A stretch of 7,113 nucleotides of DNA, taken from positions 1 to 7,113 of the forward strand of contig JAEWYA010000091.1 in the NCBI GenBank assembly GCA_023395775.1, read 5' to 3'. Within the stretch, counting starts at the first letter, position 1, and every line of letters starts with the position of its first letter. Below are positions 5,576 through 7,113 of the stretch, piece by piece. Both the position numbers and the translations under genes were made by a program. The stretch is from Bacillota bacterium. GTDB taxonomy: Bacteria > Bacillota > Clostridia > Oscillospirales > Oscillospiraceae. The notes under the pieces are model-generated. The model made no database searches, was not told the origin of the DNA, and worked only from the letters and a program-made list of their open reading frames with translations.

Positions 5576-6072
5576 GCGCCCGCCCCCTCTCCGCTGCGGA
5601 GGGACAGAAACGTCTGGCTCGTCTCGCCTCCGGCGTCGGTACACGCCACCTCCACCAGCTTTCCGTCTAAGCCAAACCGCAGGCCCCGGGCCTCCAGCAC
5701 CGGTTCGCCGTCCTCCGGGGCATACACGCCGCCCTCCACGGTGAACAGCTCCCGGATGTAGCCATCGTAATAGTAAATGGCGGTGACGTATTCCTGCCCG
5801 TCGTAAGTCTCCTTCAAATTCAGCGTGTCGTACCATTGCTTTCCGTCTCCGCCGGAAAAAGAGACGGCCCCCGCCTCGTCCCCATGGCGGAGCTTCGCCG
5901 CCACATACTGCGCACCGGTGCGCCACTCCCAGCTTTTTTGGTTCCGGTCCGTCTGGGCGCGGTAAGTCTCCGCCCCCGTCAGCAGCACCAGCAGTACGCA
6001 CACGGCAAATACGCCGAAGCTCAAAAGCACGAACAGGGCGTCCATATGATGTTGTCTTCCGTTTCCTCTCAT
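5572..6072 (-). CDS. DUF4860-like membrane-anchored protein of the T4P operon
   Basis: This 166-residue protein has a short N-terminus (MRGNGRQHHMDA), one long hydrophobic helix (LFVLLSFGVFAVCVLLVLLTGAETYR, about 13-38) and an extracytoplasmic domain rich in Tyr, Gly and Asp. From memory it resembles Pfam DUF4860 proteins of Clostridia, which occur beside T4P genes; that should be confirmed by profile search. The helix-first layout suggests a minor pilin or pilus assembly component, but there is no Gly-cut site or Glu5. The molecular role is unknown. It starts with GAGGGCGC before the ATG. Its start overlaps the upstream stop (ATGA) and its own stop overlaps the next ATG, so the block is probably translated in a coupled way. 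Confidence 0.77.
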   Translation of the reverse strand: MRGNGRQHHMDALFVLLSFGVFAVCVLLVLLTGAETYRAQTDRNQKSWEWRTGAQYVAAKLRHGDEAGAVSFSGGDGKQWYDTLNLKETYDGQEYVTAIYYYDGYIRELFTVEGGVYAPEDGEPVLEARGLRFGLDGKLVEVACTDAGGETSQTFLSLRSGEGAGA

Positions 6073-6395
6073 GCGCCCTCGTTTTCCACCACCGTGATAT
6101 CCGGCATCAGATTTTCCGCAAAAGCCTCGTAGAACACGGTATACCGGCTCTTATCCACCTGCACCCCGTAGTGCTCCTCCAGATATGCAAGCGTCGGGGG
6201 ATAAATCCCCTCGCTTGCATAGCAGGTCACCGCCGCACGGCGCACGGCGTCCTCCAACCGGTCGCGGCCCTCGGCGGTGCTGCCGTCCGACAAATTTGCA
6301 ACCGCCGTTGTCAGCGCCAGCGCAGCCAGCGCCATAGCCGCTGGGACCGCTAAGACCCGCAGAGCGGCGGAAAATCTCGTTTTTTCACCCGTCAT
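6069..6395 (-). CDS. Small membrane-anchored protein of the T4P operon, function unknown
   Basis: This 108-residue protein has an N-terminal hydrophobic helix (about 11-35, ALRVLAVPAAMALAALALTTAVANL). A short, charged domain follows: DRLEDAVRRAAVTCYASEGIYPPTLAYLEEHYGVQVDKSRYTVFYEAFAENLMPDITVVE. The amphipathic helix followed by CYA-EG-YPP-L-YL resembles the start of the globular domain in pseudopilins such as GspG (helix, then G-YP.. L). I therefore infer a pilin-like accessory role, without a named family. The frame can begin at a TTG (6407), but the ATG at 6395 follows the pilC stop by four bases and has GGGTGAG just upstream, so I prefer it. The CYASEGIYPPTLAY coding region contains a strong inverted repeat at 6184-6221. 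Confidence 0.72.
   Translation of the reverse strand: MTGEKTRFSAALRVLAVPAAMALAALALTTAVANLSDGSTAEGRDRLEDAVRRAAVTCYASEGIYPPTLAYLEEHYGVQVDKSRYTVFYEAFAENLMPDITVVENEGA
6184..6221. repeat. Inverted repeat (hairpin) inside the small pilus-operon gene
   Basis: Perfect 10-base arms, TATGCAAGCG (6184-6193) and CGCTTGCATA (6212-6221), enclose a second four-pair G/C stem (GGGG 6196-6199 with CCCC 6207-6210) and a loop of about seven bases. It lies wholly within coding sequence and has no T-run, so it is not a standard terminator. It may be a folded mRNA element or a chance result of the codons used. Confidence 0.6.
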
Positions 6396-6399
6396 GCGC

Positions 6400-7113
6400 T
6401 CACCCAATGGCCGACAGGATGTTCAGCAGCGGCAGCATGGCGGAAAGCAGGATGATTCCCACCAGCAGTGACCCCACGATGGTCAGTACCGGCTCCACCC
6501 GGCCCACCTGCGTCTGCAAAGCCGTTTCCCCGTCGTCGGAGAGGCGGCGGGCGACCTCCTCCATCACCGTGTCGGCGGACCCGCTGCGGGCGCCCAGAGC
6601 CAGCATCCGGCAGTAAACCGGCGGAAACGCCCCGGCCTCCTTCAGCGCCTCCGCCAGCGGTGCGCCAGCCTCCAGCTTCACACGGCAGTCCTGACACCGC
6701 TTTTGGGCGGCGGGGACATCCTCCAGCAGCGCCGCCGCCATGTCCAGGGATTCCTCCATGGGAAGGCCGGACCTGAGGCCCATGGACAGCGCCTGCGCCA
6801 TCCGGGCGGAGGTCAGCTTCCCGGTGATGCCTGCGGTGGCGTGTCTCGCTCTCCAGCTCCGCAAACAGCGGTCCCGGAAAGAGTCCGACGCGGCAAAGGC
6901 CGCTATGGTCAACGCCGCCAGCGCCAGCAAAACGCACAGCGCAGGAAGTGCGCCGTCCAGCCAAAGTCCCACCTGAAGGAGTCCCCCGGCCACCCCGGTC
7001 ATGGACCCGCCCAGAGAGCGGAACACCTGATCGAACACCGGCAGCACCTTGGCCAGCAGCACCACGACCACCACCAACATCAACAGCATCAGCAGCGCGG
7101 GATAGAGCAGGGC
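6400..7113 (-). CDS. pilC: Type IV pilus inner-membrane platform protein PilC/GspF (partial, C-terminal part)
   Basis: PilC is the polytopic platform protein that transmits ATPase motion to the growing pilus. Only the last 237 residues are present; the gene runs off the right edge (open frame, beginning ALLYPALLMLLMLVVVVVLLAKVLPVFDQVF, which is the family's first long membrane segment). A second membrane segment follows (LPALCVLLALAALTIAAF). The second GspF domain comes next, TSARMAQALSMGLRSGLPMEESLDMAA ... LAEALKEAGAFPPVYCRMLALGARSG ... MEEVARRL, with the final membrane helix VEPVLTIVGSLLVGIILLSAMLPLLNIL. The motifs SGLPMEESL and GARSGSADTVMEEVA match the family well. It is upstream of four small pilin-like genes and pilT; a pilB-type ATPase gene is expected beyond the edge. 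An internal ATG at 7089 is not a real start. Confidence 0.93.
   Translation of the reverse strand, partial: ALLYPALLMLLMLVVVVVLLAKVLPVFDQVFRSLGGSMTGVAGGLLQVGLWLDGALPALCVLLALAALTIAAFAASDSFRDRCLRSWRARHATAGITGKLTSARMAQALSMGLRSGLPMEESLDMAAALLEDVPAAQKRCQDCRVKLEAGAPLAEALKEAGAFPPVYCRMLALGARSGSADTVMEEVARRLSDDGETALQTQVGRVEPVLTIVGSLLVGIILLSAMLPLLNILSAIG

Noticed and set aside
5576..6001. N-terminal extension of the 5135-5575 gene (frame open to 6001)
   Set aside because: The extension is Arg/Gly-rich and lies in another frame of the DUF4860-like gene. The ATG at 5575 with an ATGA overlap gives a sensible membrane-helix start.
1..7113. CRISPR array, defence system, transposon, prophage or RNA gene
   Set aside because: No direct-repeat array, transposase, integrase, terminal repeats or tRNA/rRNA-like sequence was seen. 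All of the larger frames are explained by housekeeping, transport and pilus genes.

Overview
The window (about 60% G+C by eye) looks like an ordinary chromosomal segment of an anaerobic, probably gut, Clostridia species. The Oscillospiraceae (Flavonifractor/Lawsonibacter-like) are the best guess. This rests on the gene set: an HTH-type BirA facing bioY, a Gram-positive type IV pilus (T4P) cluster with a DUF4860-like protein, a class B sortase, and strong GGAGG ribosome sites. I see no tRNA, rRNA, CRISPR array, insertion sequence or phage gene.

Layout from left to right: (1) Positions 1-109 hold no convincing gene. (2) On the minus strand, birA (766-1770) is followed by a single short-chain chromate-transporter half gene, chrA (110-649, probably TTG start). 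(3) The 168-bp birA-bioY interval carries two divergent promoters and a set of BirA-type operator arms (TTGTAAACC / GGTTTACAA, 14-bp spacers). (4) bioY (1939-2496, plus strand) encodes the biotin S-component of an ECF transporter. (5) A strong hairpin terminator at 2513-2561 separates bioY from the convergent pilus operon. (6) From the right edge leftwards, the minus-strand pilus operon reads: pilC (partial, 6400 to the edge), a small anchored protein (6069-6395), a DUF4860-like protein (5572-6072), a pilin-like protein (5135-5575), a PilX/GspK-like protein (4714-5142), pilT (3599-4657) and a class B sortase (2564-3574).

Two functional units are visible. The first is biotin homeostasis: BirA attaches biotin to carboxylases and, when biotin is plentiful, should shut off bioY uptake and probably its own gene through the shared operators. 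No biotin synthesis gene is visible here, which fits salvage but does not prove auxotrophy. The second is a T4P assembly operon. PilC is the inner-membrane platform, PilT the retraction ATPase, and the four small single-membrane-segment proteins between them are placed like minor pilins or assembly factors. The sortase at the end of the operon is the most unexpected member. The small pilin-like genes overlap by 4-8 bases, or abut within 4 bases, so they are probably translationally coupled.

I do not see a wholly new system. The best leads are the sortase-T4P linkage and the sortase's long acidic tail, the group of degenerate pilin-like proteins, the paired BirA operators, the lone ChrA half with a ribosome site inside the longer reading frame, and a 10-bp-arm hairpin inside a pilus gene.
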